Source: Singulisphaera acidiphila DSM 18658
GTDB lineage: Bacteria > Planctomycetota > Planctomycetia > Isosphaerales > Isosphaeraceae
DNA length: 64,000 nucleotides
Reading direction: 5' to 3'
NCBI RefSeq assembly: GCF_000242455.2
Contig: NC_019892.1
Span: 2,728,001-2,792,000, forward strand
The notes under the pieces were generated by a model, which saw only the letters and a list, made by a program, of their open reading frames with translations, made no database searches and was not told the DNA's origin. Below, piece after piece: positions 18,902 through 29,276 of the stretch. How positions within the stretch are numbered: the stretch's first letter is position 1; each line of letters starts with the position of its first letter. The translations under genes and the position numbers were made by a program.

Positions 18902-20632
18902 TCAATGGCGAGCCTTGCGACGCCGCTCCAGGGCCTCGGCGACTTTGGCCAACGGCGCCGAATTGAACAGGTCGGCCACTCCCAGCCCCGCGCGGCGCGC
19001 AACGCCCACGCCGTAATCGAGGTCGGCCAGGCCACCCGTGGAGTGGGCGTCGGGGTTCACCACGATCGTCACGCCTTGCGCTTTGGCCCGTCGGCAGTGA
19101 ATGTCGTCGAGGTCGAGTCGGTGCGGGCTGGCGTTGATCTCGATCATCGTTCCTGCCTTGGCGGCGGCTTCGATGACCGCATCGACATCGACGGCATACG
19201 CGTCGCGTGCCAGCAGCAAGCGGCCGGTCGGATGCCCGAGCATCGTCACCCTCGGGTTTGCGGCGGCGCGGACGATCCGGGCAGTCATCTCGTCGCGAGG
19301 CATGCCGAACGAAGAGTGAACACTCGCCACGACGTAGTCGAAACCATCGAGGATTTCGTCGGGATAGTCGAGCGATCCATCGCCGAGGATGTCGCACTCG
19401 GTCCCCTTGAAGATCCGGAACTTACCACCGAAGGTCTCATTCAAGGCGTCGATCGCTGCCCACTGCTGACGGACCCGTTCAATGCTCAGCCCCCCCGCGT
19501 AGCCCGCCGATCGAGAGTGGTCGGCAATTCCGAGGTAGGTCAGTCCGAGCGATTGGGCCGCCTGGGCCATCTCCTCAAGGGTTGCTTGCCCGTCGCTCCA
19601 GTCCGTATGGCAGTGGAAGGTCCCGGTCAGGTCGCTCAACTCGACGAGCGGCGGGAGGGGGCCTTTCTCGGCGGCCTCGATCTCGCCGACGTCTTCACGT
19701 AACTCCGGAGGGATGTAAGCGAGGCCAAGAGCGGCGAAGAGATCGGCCTCGGTTTTGCAGGCGACCGACCCTTTTTCACCGCTCAAACTGTATTCGTTCA
19801 ACGAGTAGCCATGAGCCAGGGCCCGGCGCCTGATCGCGATGTTGTGCGCCTTGGAACCCGTGAAGTAATGCAGCGCGAAGGGGAACTGGCTATCCTCCAC
19901 GCCTCGGAGATCACACTGGACCCCGTCGGCGATGCGGACGCTTGCCTTGGTCGGCCCGTGGGCGAGGACGGTGGCCACTTCGGGCAGCTTGACGAAGTGG
20001 TCGAGTACCGGCACTGGATTCTCGGCGCTGAAGAGAATGTCGAGGTCGCCGATCGTCTCGGCGCGGCGTCGGAGGCTGCCGCATACCTCTGCTCTGAGAA
20101 CCAAGGGGTGCTGGCGGATCGCCTCGAGGATGGGCGCGACCAGCCGCCGTGCCTTGCTCTGGAGGATCCGATCGCCGACCGATTCGACGAACGAGATCCC
20201 GTCGAGGATTTTTTGCTCGGTCTTGGCGCCAAAGCCTTTGAGCGGGGCGATCATCTTCGCCTCGCCGGCCACACGGAGATCGGCCAAGCTCTCGATCTTG
20301 AGCTCGTCGTGGAGCACCTTGATCTTCTTGGGGCCGAGGCCGGGGACTCGGAGCAAGGCCACGAGGCCAGGGGGGGTGGCTCGTCGCAGGTCATCGTAGG
20401 CGGGAAGATGTCCCGTCGTGGCGAGCTGGACGATCTTCGAGAACATGGTCGTGCCAATGCCGGGCGTTTCGGCCAGGCGGCCGTCGGCGATCATCTCCGA
20501 CAGGTCGGACGGAAGCCCTTTGAGGGTTTGCGCGGCGTTGTGATACGCCCGGCAACGGAACGGGTTCTCGCCACGGACCTCGAGGAGAGTTCCCATCTCG
20601 CTCAAGATTTGAGCAATTCGTGCGGTTTCCAT
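18902..20632 (-). CDS. polX: DNA polymerase/3'-5' exonuclease PolX
   Basis: 576 residues, the usual bacterial PolX length. It is a repair polymerase that fills gaps and trims ends. The N-terminal part carries helix-hairpin-helix segments (TPGIGTTMFSKI about 53; VPGLGPKKIKVLHDELKI about 95). The polymerase active site is intact: CGSLRRRAETIGDLDILFSA (GDLD, about 198) plus the third Asp in GVQCDLRG. The C-terminal PHP domain has its metal ligands: FHCHTDWSDG (about 340), LGIADHS, KGTECDILGDG, ASVHSSF, GHPTGRLL and NPDAHSTGG. It follows the alpha/beta hydrolase by 21 bp. Confidence 0.95.
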   Translation of the reverse strand: METARIAQILSEMGTLLEVRGENPFRCRAYHNAAQTLKGLPSDLSEMIADGRLAETPGIGTTMFSKIVQLATTGHLPAYDDLRRATPPGLVALLRVPGLGPKKIKVLHDELKIESLADLRVAGEAKMIAPLKGFGAKTEQKILDGISFVESVGDRILQSKARRLVAPILEAIRQHPLVLRAEVCGSLRRRAETIGDLDILFSAENPVPVLDHFVKLPEVATVLAHGPTKASVRIADGVQCDLRGVEDSQFPFALHYFTGSKAHNIAIRRRALAHGYSLNEYSLSGEKGSVACKTEADLFAALGLAYIPPELREDVGEIEAAEKGPLPPLVELSDLTGTFHCHTDWSDGQATLEEMAQAAQSLGLTYLGIADHSRSAGYAGGLSIERVRQQWAAIDALNETFGGKFRIFKGTECDILGDGSLDYPDEILDGFDYVVASVHSSFGMPRDEMTARIVRAAANPRVTMLGHPTGRLLLARDAYAVDVDAVIEAAAKAGTMIEINASPHRLDLDDIHCRRAKAQGVTIVVNPDAHSTGGLADLDYGVGVARRAGLGVADLFNSAPLAKVAEALERRRKARH

Positions 20633-20653
20633 AAATCAGTAACCTTGAGTATG

Positions 20654-21505
20654 TCAGGCCGAGGCGTGGCGATCCCGCGTTTCGAGGGCGAAGTTTTTCG
20701 AGAGGAACTCCCCGATGTGCCGGCGCACGTCTTCCGCATGACGATCCACGTCCACCGATTTCGCGGTCACCTCCCGAAGCATCGCTCCGGGGATCTGGGC
20801 AGCCAGAGTCTCAGCGAAATCCCAGGGATGGATCGGGTCCTGATGGTTCGCCAGGACCAGGGTCGGCACGCTCAGGGTCTTCCACTCGCTGCGATCGTGC
20901 GACGGAGCGTCGTGGGGGATTCGTTCGAGCCGGACGACGCACTCCTCGGCTCGCGGGAATTCGAAGTGGTTTACAACGACCTGGGCGCAGTCGGGTGATT
21001 CTCGGGCCAAACGTTCGTACTCAGGCGTCCGGCGGAATTCCTCGAGTCCCTTTGCGGAACCATACTTGAGAATGTATTGAGAAATGTGTGTAAAGATTCG
21101 AAGATTCTCAGGGTGAGGGCGGTCAAGCCAGGCCGGCCGCGAGAAGATGAGGCCAAGCAAACGCTCGGGATATCGGAGGGCGAAATTGAGCGCGATCGCC
21201 GCGCCCATGGAGATGCCTCCGATCACCGCGCGATCGATTTTGCGGTCGTCGAGGAAGTCGCGAAGATCGTCCGCGGATGCGGCAATCCCGATCTTTTTCG
21301 GGTCTCCGAGCGGGCGGGTCCGGCCGTGCGCGCGGGCATCAAAGCCGACGAATTGAAATCCTGAAAGCTCTTGCTCAAGTCCTGGTTCCAAAAGTGCGAA
21401 CGTTTGATCGACGTCGCTGCCGAGGCCGTGCTGCCAGACGACGGGAATCCCTTGGCCTTCAGAGCGAAAATGGAACTCTAAACCGTCGTGAGCGAAATAA
21501 GGCAT
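20654..21505 (-). CDS. Alpha/beta-fold hydrolase
   Basis: 283 residues of the AB hydrolase-1 type, without a signal peptide. Visible are the oxyanion segment VWQHGLGSD (about 25), the strand-4 turn GFDARAHGRTR, the nucleophile elbow GGISMGAAIALNFALRYPER (Ser about 101), a late acid in ANHQDPIHPWDF and a His near DVDRHAEDV. Substrate is unclear; homologous families include lactonases and 3-oxoadipate enol-lactonase. It is probably co-transcribed with polX. Confidence 0.85.
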   Translation of the reverse strand: MPYFAHDGLEFHFRSEGQGIPVVWQHGLGSDVDQTFALLEPGLEQELSGFQFVGFDARAHGRTRPLGDPKKIGIAASADDLRDFLDDRKIDRAVIGGISMGAAIALNFALRYPERLLGLIFSRPAWLDRPHPENLRIFTHISQYILKYGSAKGLEEFRRTPEYERLARESPDCAQVVVNHFEFPRAEECVVRLERIPHDAPSHDRSEWKTLSVPTLVLANHQDPIHPWDFAETLAAQIPGAMLREVTAKSVDVDRHAEDVRRHIGEFLSKNFALETRDRHASA

Positions 21506-22250
21506 CAGTTCCGACCTTTTATCTGTGCTTCCAGATGGAGGTGATTGTCAGTCCCGCGCTGGACGTGGGGCCGTGGCGCATTCGACTCGTTTTGGTTGAT
21601 GTCAAAGGTTGAACTGGGAGCGGTTTCGCCGAATCCGATCAACTCTTTCGAGGGTCGATGCTGATGTGATTAGGATAATCGCCCGCGCGCCGATTTGCAT
21701 CAGGTCCTCACGAGGAAGCCCGTTGTGAGCCGCCGGTTCATCGGCCCATGGAGACGATCGACGTGTTGGGATCAATGGCCCTGACATCACGCTCCGCCTT
21801 CACAATTGGGGAAGGTCAGCCTGTGTCCTATTGCCAAGGGATTGACCGAGTCGCACTGTCGGCGGGAATGGGGCGGAAAATCAGGGGTAGCGGATTGACA
21901 GGGCTCGGAAGACTGAGGTAGTTTGAGCTTGCTCCGAACCGATCCCTCAAGGTTGATAGGATCGGCAAAACCAGTGTTAGTGGCTCTTTCCGGAACAAGA
22001 GCCGAGACCGTTGCCAAAAGGAGTTGGGTTCGACATCGGAAGGATTCCGAACGGCACCGCGCCTCTCGCCGTGGCCCTCCCTCCCTTCGACTCGCTCCTT
22101 TGCGCACAAGCCCGGCTCTTGAGGTTGGTTGCTCCAGCCGTTTGTGAATCGTGCGCCCTTCTTTTTGAATAAGAAGGGGCCGTCTCCGAATCACGATTTG
22201 GTCGTGGATTGGGACATGCACACACGGCGACTGTCAGTGAGGGAGGTCCC
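21506..22250. other. 745-bp intergenic region upstream of PEP-CTERM gene
   Basis: Divergent region between the hydrolase and the PEP-CTERM gene. Minus-strand frames of 60-145 codons here lack ribosome-binding sites and family features, so I take it as non-coding. A weak TTGACA-18-TAGTTT (21895-21924, plus) is the best promoter guess. A nested hairpin occupies 22147-22198. Confidence 0.4.
22147..22198 (+). other. Nested hairpin in 5' leader of PEP-CTERM gene
   Basis: Outer arms AATCGTG (22147-22153) / CACGATT (22192-22198) enclose a perfect 8-bp hairpin CCCTTCTT (22156-22163) / AAGAAGGG (22171-22178). It lies about 50 bp before the GTG/ATG region of the next gene. No U tract follows, so it is not a standard terminator. 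Confidence 0.45.
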
Positions 22251-23006
22251 ATGCAACGGATGCGCAGCCTCTTTGCCAGGGCCGGCCTGCCCCTCGTCCT
22301 CGTGGTCGGCTTGTGTGCCGAAGTCTCCGCCGAGTTGATTCAATCGCCCGGGGGCCGAGCCTACCCCGACCTCGCCGGCGCGATTACAGGCACGCAGCAA
22401 TATACCTATCACCCCTCGACTCAGACCGGGACGCTGCAAGTCACCAACACACCGTTTCTGCTGACGACGGGCCCTTCGGCAGCGAACGAGGTGGTGGTCC
22501 AGCCGAATTCGGACGGGATGAGAAGCCAGGTGATCAACCTGAAGCTCGATCCCAATGGGCGATTGGTCAGCGACCCCGGTAATTCCTATTCGCTCTACGG
22601 AACCGTGGTGGTCGATGGCAAGACGTTTCAGGGACTCTTGCTCCAAGCCACTCCTACCGCCTTCGGTGCCAAGACAGGGGCGCCCGCCTCCTTCAACCTC
22701 GATCTCAAAGTGACGGGGGGCGAACTCGCTCGGACCTTTGGCCCCTCGGTCTACATGGAGTTCCATTCCGGGGGGGAGGGCACGTTCGACGGCAGCTTCG
22801 CTCGGAGCTTCACCACGAAGATTGATTCCAGCAATACACTGGGCTATCAGTCACCAGTACCCACCACCGTACCCGAACCTACCACGTTCGTCGTGCTTCT
22901 GGCCGGTGGCTTCTGGCTGATCGTCTATCGCCACCGACGTCGACACCGATTCTCCTCGGTCATCCATGACCACCATCCCGCGGCGGACGAATTGTCGGTG
23001 CTTTGA
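22251..23006 (+). CDS. PEP-CTERM sorting-domain exported protein
   Basis: 251 residues. Start chosen at 22251 because GGGAGG precedes it and a signal peptide follows (LPLVLVVGLCAEVSA). The mature region is beta-rich (LQVTNTPFLLTTG; SYSLYGTVVVDGKTFQG) with no enzyme motif. The C-terminus is a classical PEP-CTERM tail: VPEPTTFVVLLAGGFWLIVY followed by a basic RHRRRHR cluster, predicted to be processed by an exosortase and linked to exopolysaccharide or cell-surface export. No exosortase lies in this window. Confidence 0.85.
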   Translation: MQRMRSLFARAGLPLVLVVGLCAEVSAELIQSPGGRAYPDLAGAITGTQQYTYHPSTQTGTLQVTNTPFLLTTGPSAANEVVVQPNSDGMRSQVINLKLDPNGRLVSDPGNSYSLYGTVVVDGKTFQGLLLQATPTAFGAKTGAPASFNLDLKVTGGELARTFGPSVYMEFHSGGEGTFDGSFARSFTTKIDSSNTLGYQSPVPTTVPEPTTFVVLLAGGFWLIVYRHRRRHRFSSVIHDHHPAADELSVL

Positions 23007-23032
23007 TCAAACGATCCGCCGCGGTCAGTCGC

Positions 23033-23869
23033 TCAGTCGGCCGCGAAAGTTGCTGAGAGTTTGCCGAGTGCCTCGTTCTCAATCTGCCGGACCCGTTCTC
23101 GGGTCAAACCAAGTGACTCGCCGATCTCCTTCAAGGTCTTGGGCGGGGCGTCGTTCAGCCCAAAACGCATCCGGAGGACGGTGGCCTCGCGCTTGTCCAT
23201 CTCTCCGAGCCGATGCATGACGAGCCGGAGATTATCGGCTTCGACCATCTCCACGTCAGGGGCCCGAGTGCGCTCGTCCATGAGCATCTCGCCCAGGCTC
23301 CAGCCGTTCTCGGGCTGATCGGTCTGGGGCACCAGGTTATAGACCTTGATCGCCTTCTTAACGATCGCCAATTTCTTCTTGGGCAGGTCGAGTGCCTTGG
23401 CGATTTCCTCAACCGTGGGCGCTCGCTTGAGCGAGTCCTGCAGGTCGGCCGCCATCCGCCGCCATTTGAATAGCAACTCCACCATGTAGGCGGGGATCCG
23501 GATCGGCTTGGCCGTGTTGACCAGGGCGCGCTTGATCGATTGTTTAATCCAGTAACTCGCGTAGGTGCTGAATCGCGTGCCCACGCCCGGATCGAAACCC
23601 TCGACGGCGCGGAGAAGGCCGATGTTGCCTTCCTCGATCAGATCCTGAAGCGCGAGTCCTTTGCCCACATAGCCCCGGGCGATATTCACGACCAGCCGTA
23701 AATTGGCACGGACCATTCGGTCTCTGGCGCTATTGTCGCCCTCTGCGATCCGATGCGCGAGCATCTTCTCTTCGTCTGCGTTCAAGAGCGCCATTTCGTT
23801 GATTTCCCGGAGATACGTCTCCAGGGGGCTCTGAACCGTGTCGCGGCGGAGACGGCGAATACGGGCCAT
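23033..23869 (-). CDS. Sigma-70 family RNA polymerase sigma factor (RpoD/RpoS-like, compact)
   Basis: 278 residues from the ATG at 23869, preceded by GAGGA. The open frame extends 161 codons further but that part looks non-coding. Regions in order: 1.2 SPLETYLREINEMALLNADE (about 14-33), 2.1-2.4 (NLRLVVNIARGYVGKGLALQ; DLIEEGNIGLLRAVEGFDP; FSTYASYWIKQSIKRAL), region 3 (APTVEEIAKALDLPKKKL), and 4.2 TLKEIGESLGLTRERVRQIE. It lacks region 1.1, so it is a group-2-type or alternative primary-like sigma rather than the housekeeping RpoD. It ends 26 bp from the convergent PEP-CTERM gene. Confidence 0.9.
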   Translation of the reverse strand: MARIRRLRRDTVQSPLETYLREINEMALLNADEEKMLAHRIAEGDNSARDRMVRANLRLVVNIARGYVGKGLALQDLIEEGNIGLLRAVEGFDPGVGTRFSTYASYWIKQSIKRALVNTAKPIRIPAYMVELLFKWRRMAADLQDSLKRAPTVEEIAKALDLPKKKLAIVKKAIKVYNLVPQTDQPENGWSLGEMLMDERTRAPDVEMVEADNLRLVMHRLGEMDKREATVLRMRFGLNDAPPKTLKEIGESLGLTRERVRQIENEALGKLSATFAAD

Positions 23870-24490
23870 GAAGATCCTCGTTGGGTCGGTCGTGACTGGG
23901 TCCGCAGTTGGTCGGGGAGAACGGTCCGAGATCCGAACCGAGGAATTCACGGCATCACGAAACTGCGCTGGCGTCTTCGCCGGCACCGCAACGCTGACTT
24001 CCTCGGACCGCACACCAAAACGGGTCCAGGCGTCCACCGAACAGGCCACCGGCCTCCCGCCGAACCTTAACGGCCGCCTTACCCTTCGCTTGCCCATGAG
24101 CGCTTTAGACGGCAACGGATAGCCCAGATTCACCGAATTAGCCAAACTCGGCAATCCCCCTTGCGCTCCATTCCCGCCCTGTCTCACGGTCTTACTGAGG
24201 TTATCGGAACGAACTTCGGAGAACTTGATAGGTTTTGGAAGTTTAGGGCATTTTGGGGAAATGCGTATCGTGAGCGTTCTGGCGAATGGCGAGAAGAATC
24301 GGCTTGGGTAAAAAGTGAGCGCACAGGGGCGAGTGAGGTAGGCGTTGGCCAAACCTCAAAACCGAAAGAGGGGATCTGAGGGCAGGGGGCTGTGAGCGGG
24401 TGGGAGGATTGTCTGAATGCTTTGGGTGAATCAGGAATGGCGGGATCGGGAGGGGGCTGGCGGGCTGCTCACTTTTCGAGAGGATGATTC
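23870..24490. other. Long upstream region of the sigma factor gene
   Basis: About 620 bases between the sigma start and the rpsA terminator. It is open in the sigma frame up to 24352, but composition (stretches such as RPCALTFYPSRFFSPFARTL) does not look like a protein domain. I treat it as a long leader or promoter region. No clear -35/-10 pair found. Confidence 0.35.
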
Positions 24491-24492
24491 TC

Positions 24493-24545
24493 AAAAAAAT
24501 AAAAAGAGCCCGCGCCCGTCGACTTCCATCGAGGGGCGCGGGTCT
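24493..24545 (-). terminator. Rho-independent terminator of rpsA
   Basis: On the minus strand, six bases after the rpsA stop (24552-24554): GACCCGCGCCC, a loop with its own TCGA...TCGA pairing, GGGCGCGGGCTC, then TTTTTATTTTTTT. GC-rich stem plus long U tract make this a strong intrinsic terminator. Confidence 0.9.
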
Positions 24546-24551
24546 TGGAAA

Positions 24552-26450
<1,899 letters not shown>

Positions 26451-26624
26451 GTTCGTTCGTTTCGATCCCATCCCCTTTTGCAGGACGCAAGGGGGGTTGA
26501 AACAAGCCTTCGGGCTGAAAACGACCCTGTCGATGTCGGCTGACCTCGACCGACCTGGATCGTTTGACGATCAAGCCGATGGCCTGTCCCGGTGTTAGGT
26601 GTGGAGGTAACACAAAAAATGACC

Positions 26625-26650
26625 CACCCCTCAACACAAGGAGTGGGGTG
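26625..26650 (-). other. Terminator-like hairpin at the start of the rpsA leader
   Basis: On the minus strand CACCCC (26650-26645), a 14-nt loop, then GGGGTG (26630-26625), followed after five bases by a run of six T (26619-26614). It would begin about 6 nt after the predicted transcription start. It could act as an attenuator or as a 5' stabilising hairpin. The stem is only 6-7 bp. Confidence 0.4.
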
Positions 26651-26662
26651 ACGCAAAGAGTC

Positions 26663-26690
26663 ATTATAGTAGGAGTCCCGGCAAAAACAA
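26663..26690 (-). promoter_or_regulatory. Sigma-70 promoter of rpsA
   Basis: Minus strand: TTGTTT (26690-26685), 16-bp spacer, TATAAT (26668-26663), a perfect -10. It gives a leader of about 200 nt before the S1 start and lies just downstream of the terminator that ends the DUF3500 gene. Confidence 0.75.
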
Positions 26691-26741
26691 CGGTGCACGC
26701 ACCATTTACGATCGGCCGGAATGGAGTGCTCACGGCTCGTC

Positions 26742-26783
26742 AAAAACGAACCCCTTCCCCCTCGGAAACCGAGGGGAAAGGGG
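26742..26783 (-). terminator. Rho-independent terminator of the DUF3500 gene
   Basis: CCCCTTTCCCCTCGG (26783-26769), loop TTT, CCGAGGGGGAAGGGG (26765-26751): 14 pairs with one mismatch, followed by TTCGTTTTTG. It lies about 35 bp after the stop at 26817 and insulates the rpsA promoter. Confidence 0.85.
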
Positions 26784-26816
26784 CATAAAAATTCCACCAG
26801 ATGGCCGCGAATGGGC

Positions 26817-27812
26817 TCAGGCTTTCTTGGCGATGTTCAAGTAGGCATGAACGTGAGGTGCGCCTCGGAAGTGGCAGACAACCGTGGGGCTCTCGATCCG
26901 CCAGATGTCCCAAACCTGATCGTCCCCCAGATCCTCCGCCTGATAGAAGGCCATGTGGAGAGCGTCGAGTCCGCCCCCTTCTTTCTGGAGCGTGAGCGCC
27001 TCTTCAACATCCTCTTCGCGGTAAGGGGCCAGGATCACCTTGAGGACCGACTCAACGAGGGCTTTCTGGTCACTCGAGAGGTCGCCGACCGAGAGTCCGG
27101 GGAATGCCCCTGCGCTCCCTTGCACGAGCACATCGGTCTCTTTGGGAGCCTCGGTCAAAAGCGCTGCTTTTCGCTGCTTACCGTCGAGGGCGTTAAAGAC
27201 CTCGTTGGCCTTCAACGTCTGATAGTAGAAGACGTTACCCGGCAGCCCTTTTTTGCCGTCGCCCGCACCGTGGCCATAGACGATCGGCCCACCGAAGGCG
27301 GCGTTGGCGACGCTATCTCCATCAGCTCGAATCGTGAGGTGGCGTCCGGTCATCTCCCACTCGAACTGACCGGAGCCAGGAGTGCCGAAGACAGCGACGT
27401 GGTACTCGGAGAAGCCGCCCGAGTCGTCGTCCATCTGCTTTTGGAACCGGTCGTAGCCATCGGGGCTGGTGACGCTCCGGAAGATCTCGTCGAGGATGAC
27501 CTGCTGGTCCTTCGAGTAGTCATCGATCTTGGCCTTGGTGATCGGCCAGTTGGCACTGATGTTGTGACGGAGTTTGTGATCGAAGGGGAAGCAGATTTCC
27601 TTGCGCTGGGTGTCGGACAGCGAGTCGTAGAACCGTTTGACCGCGGTCTCGGCGGTGCTCTTGGGCGTGGGCGCAGCGAGGGCCCGTCGGCTCCCAGCGG
27701 CGAGCGGGACCAGGCTCCCCGCCACGGCGAGCCCTGTCATCTTCCGGACGAAGTCGCGGCGAGAGACGCCGTCCTCGCAGTCGGGACAATCCAGCTTGGG
27801 TTGCTCGGACAT
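26817..27812 (-). CDS. DUF3500 family protein, Tat leader
   Basis: 331 residues from the ATG at 27812, with GAAGGGG upstream. The N-terminus carries two Cys (CPDCEDG) followed by a twin-arginine leader SRRDFVRKMTGLAVAGSLVP, so export as a folded protein is likely. The rest matches DUF3500: FYDSLSDTQRKEICFPFDH, GYDRFQKQMDDD and GTPGSGQFEWEMTGRHLTIR. Function unknown. It is the last gene of the minus-strand run beginning near 33.3 kb or a separate unit, and ends in a strong terminator. Confidence 0.85.
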   Translation of the reverse strand: MSEQPKLDCPDCEDGVSRRDFVRKMTGLAVAGSLVPLAAGSRRALAAPTPKSTAETAVKRFYDSLSDTQRKEICFPFDHKLRHNISANWPITKAKIDDYSKDQQVILDEIFRSVTSPDGYDRFQKQMDDDSGGFSEYHVAVFGTPGSGQFEWEMTGRHLTIRADGDSVANAAFGGPIVYGHGAGDGKKGLPGNVFYYQTLKANEVFNALDGKQRKAALLTEAPKETDVLVQGSAGAFPGLSVGDLSSDQKALVESVLKVILAPYREEDVEEALTLQKEGGGLDALHMAFYQAEDLGDDQVWDIWRIESPTVVCHFRGAPHVHAYLNIAKKA

Positions 27813-28059
27813 GGAGAGGCCCCTTCTAAAAGAAAAAAGGTGTCGCTCGGTGATCACGCCCACCGGGACCGTCCGGGGAGCAACTTGCTCGCGCCACGAA
27901 GCGACGGTTGGGTTGGCCTGATCCTAACCCGCTCGCTCAGAGGTTGGCAACTCTCTGCTCTGGGGGTTGTTAAATATTCTTTGGCGTCGAGGTCGGCAAA
28001 ACCGGCTCGAGAAAAAGAGGCTGTCACTGCGCAGGCGATCTCGAACGCGTCGAGCCGGC

Positions 28060-29226
28060 TCAGGTGCGAATCGAGCCCCAGCGAGCCACCGCGATGCTCC
28101 CGAACCCGATCAAGGGGGCCCAGGCGGCAAGCTCTGGATTCACGACCGAGTGGTCACCGAGATATGTGGAGACGAAGCAGACGCCGTAGAACAAGGCCGA
28201 CGTCCCCAGCGAAAGCCCAAGGTTGATGAACATGTTGCGGCCGAATCCACCGAGCACGAGCGGCAGGCTGAGCATCATCAGATTGAGACTCTGGAGCGGC
28301 CGAAGCAGACGGGAGTGGAGAAAGACTTCGATCGTGACCTTCTCGGCCTTATCGTTCGACTGGTCGGAAAGGCTCTGGATCAGCTCGGGAGTAGTCGCAT
28401 AATGATACCAGTCTCGACTGCGTGCAGCGGAGTCAAAGTCGAGTGTGCTCCGGAGAAAGAACGAATCACCCGGCAAGGAAGTCTTATCGCCATAGAGGGG
28501 CGGGAACCCTTTGGGGTCGTCGACCTTGACCAGGATCGCCTCTTTGTCCGCGAAGATCTTCTCATCGACGGGAGTAATCAGCCGCGACCCGCGAAGTAAC
28601 CAGCCGCCGGTGAACGGAGCCGAGGGATGATCCGGGGGGATGTAGTGTGCTTGCTTGGCCTCGATCTCCAGCATCACACCAAGGATGGCCCCCGGAACGG
28701 TGACATTGCACGGCAGCAAGGTCTTGGACTCTCGATCGGCCTCACGGCCGTGGATTACCACTTTGTTGGAGTCGTAATGACTACGGACCATCACCTTGAG
28801 CGTACCGTCGTCGTCATGCGACCGCTGAAGTTCAGCGGCATACTTAGGCATAATGACTTCTTGATTGAAGACGGCGATCAGGCTCACCGCAATCGTCGAG
28901 ATCCAGACGGGACGAATCACACGCTGAGTGCTAATGCCGGCGGCGAGCATCGCGAGCAATTCGTTATTCTTCTGCATCCAGGTGACCGTGAAAATTGCCG
29001 CCATCATGCCGATGACGCCGCAGAGCCGGTCGTAGTATTGACTCATATGAATAAGGTAGTACACGCTCATTACCTTGAAGAGCTCGGACACGCCATCGGC
29101 GCGTTTACCGAACTCGTCGAGGTTGGAGAAGGCATCGATGACGACGTACAGGCCGACCAGCGCGACGAAGCAGATAATGTAGGCTTTGAGAAAAGCCCAG
29201 TAACGCTCGCGATCGAGGATCCGCAT
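28060..29226 (-). CDS. lptG: LptF/LptG-family permease (LptG-like)
   Basis: 388 residues of the YjgP/YjgQ family. Layout fits: three N-terminal membrane segments (FLKAYIICFVALVGLYVVIDAF; YYLIHMSQYYDRLCGVIGMMAAIFT; RVIRPVWISTIAVSLIAVF), a large periplasmic jellyroll-like domain (about 140-285) and three C-terminal segments (LLRPLQSLNLMMLSLPLVLG onward). In Gram-negative bacteria LptF-LptG with LptB drive lipopolysaccharide transport to the outer membrane. It follows lptF by 50 bp on the same strand. No lptB, lptA or lptC is in the window. Confidence 0.88.
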   Translation of the reverse strand: MRILDRERYWAFLKAYIICFVALVGLYVVIDAFSNLDEFGKRADGVSELFKVMSVYYLIHMSQYYDRLCGVIGMMAAIFTVTWMQKNNELLAMLAAGISTQRVIRPVWISTIAVSLIAVFNQEVIMPKYAAELQRSHDDDGTLKVMVRSHYDSNKVVIHGREADRESKTLLPCNVTVPGAILGVMLEIEAKQAHYIPPDHPSAPFTGGWLLRGSRLITPVDEKIFADKEAILVKVDDPKGFPPLYGDKTSLPGDSFFLRSTLDFDSAARSRDWYHYATTPELIQSLSDQSNDKAEKVTIEVFLHSRLLRPLQSLNLMMLSLPLVLGGFGRNMFINLGLSLGTSALFYGVCFVSTYLGDHSVVNPELAAWAPLIGFGSIAVARWGSIRT

Positions 29227-29276
29227 CGTCGGTTTTCCTTCAAGGCCAAGTCCAGCCGCTCAGTTCCAACGTCTTG

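Noticed and set aside
23870..24352. 161-codon N-terminal extension of the sigma factor
   Set aside because: A good GAGGA-ATG lies at 23869 exactly where sigma homology begins; the extension has no domain-like composition.
26721..28226. 501-codon plus-strand frame opposite the DUF3500 gene
   Set aside because: It crosses a terminator and a well-supported gene with a Tat leader and ribosome-binding site; no domain signals.
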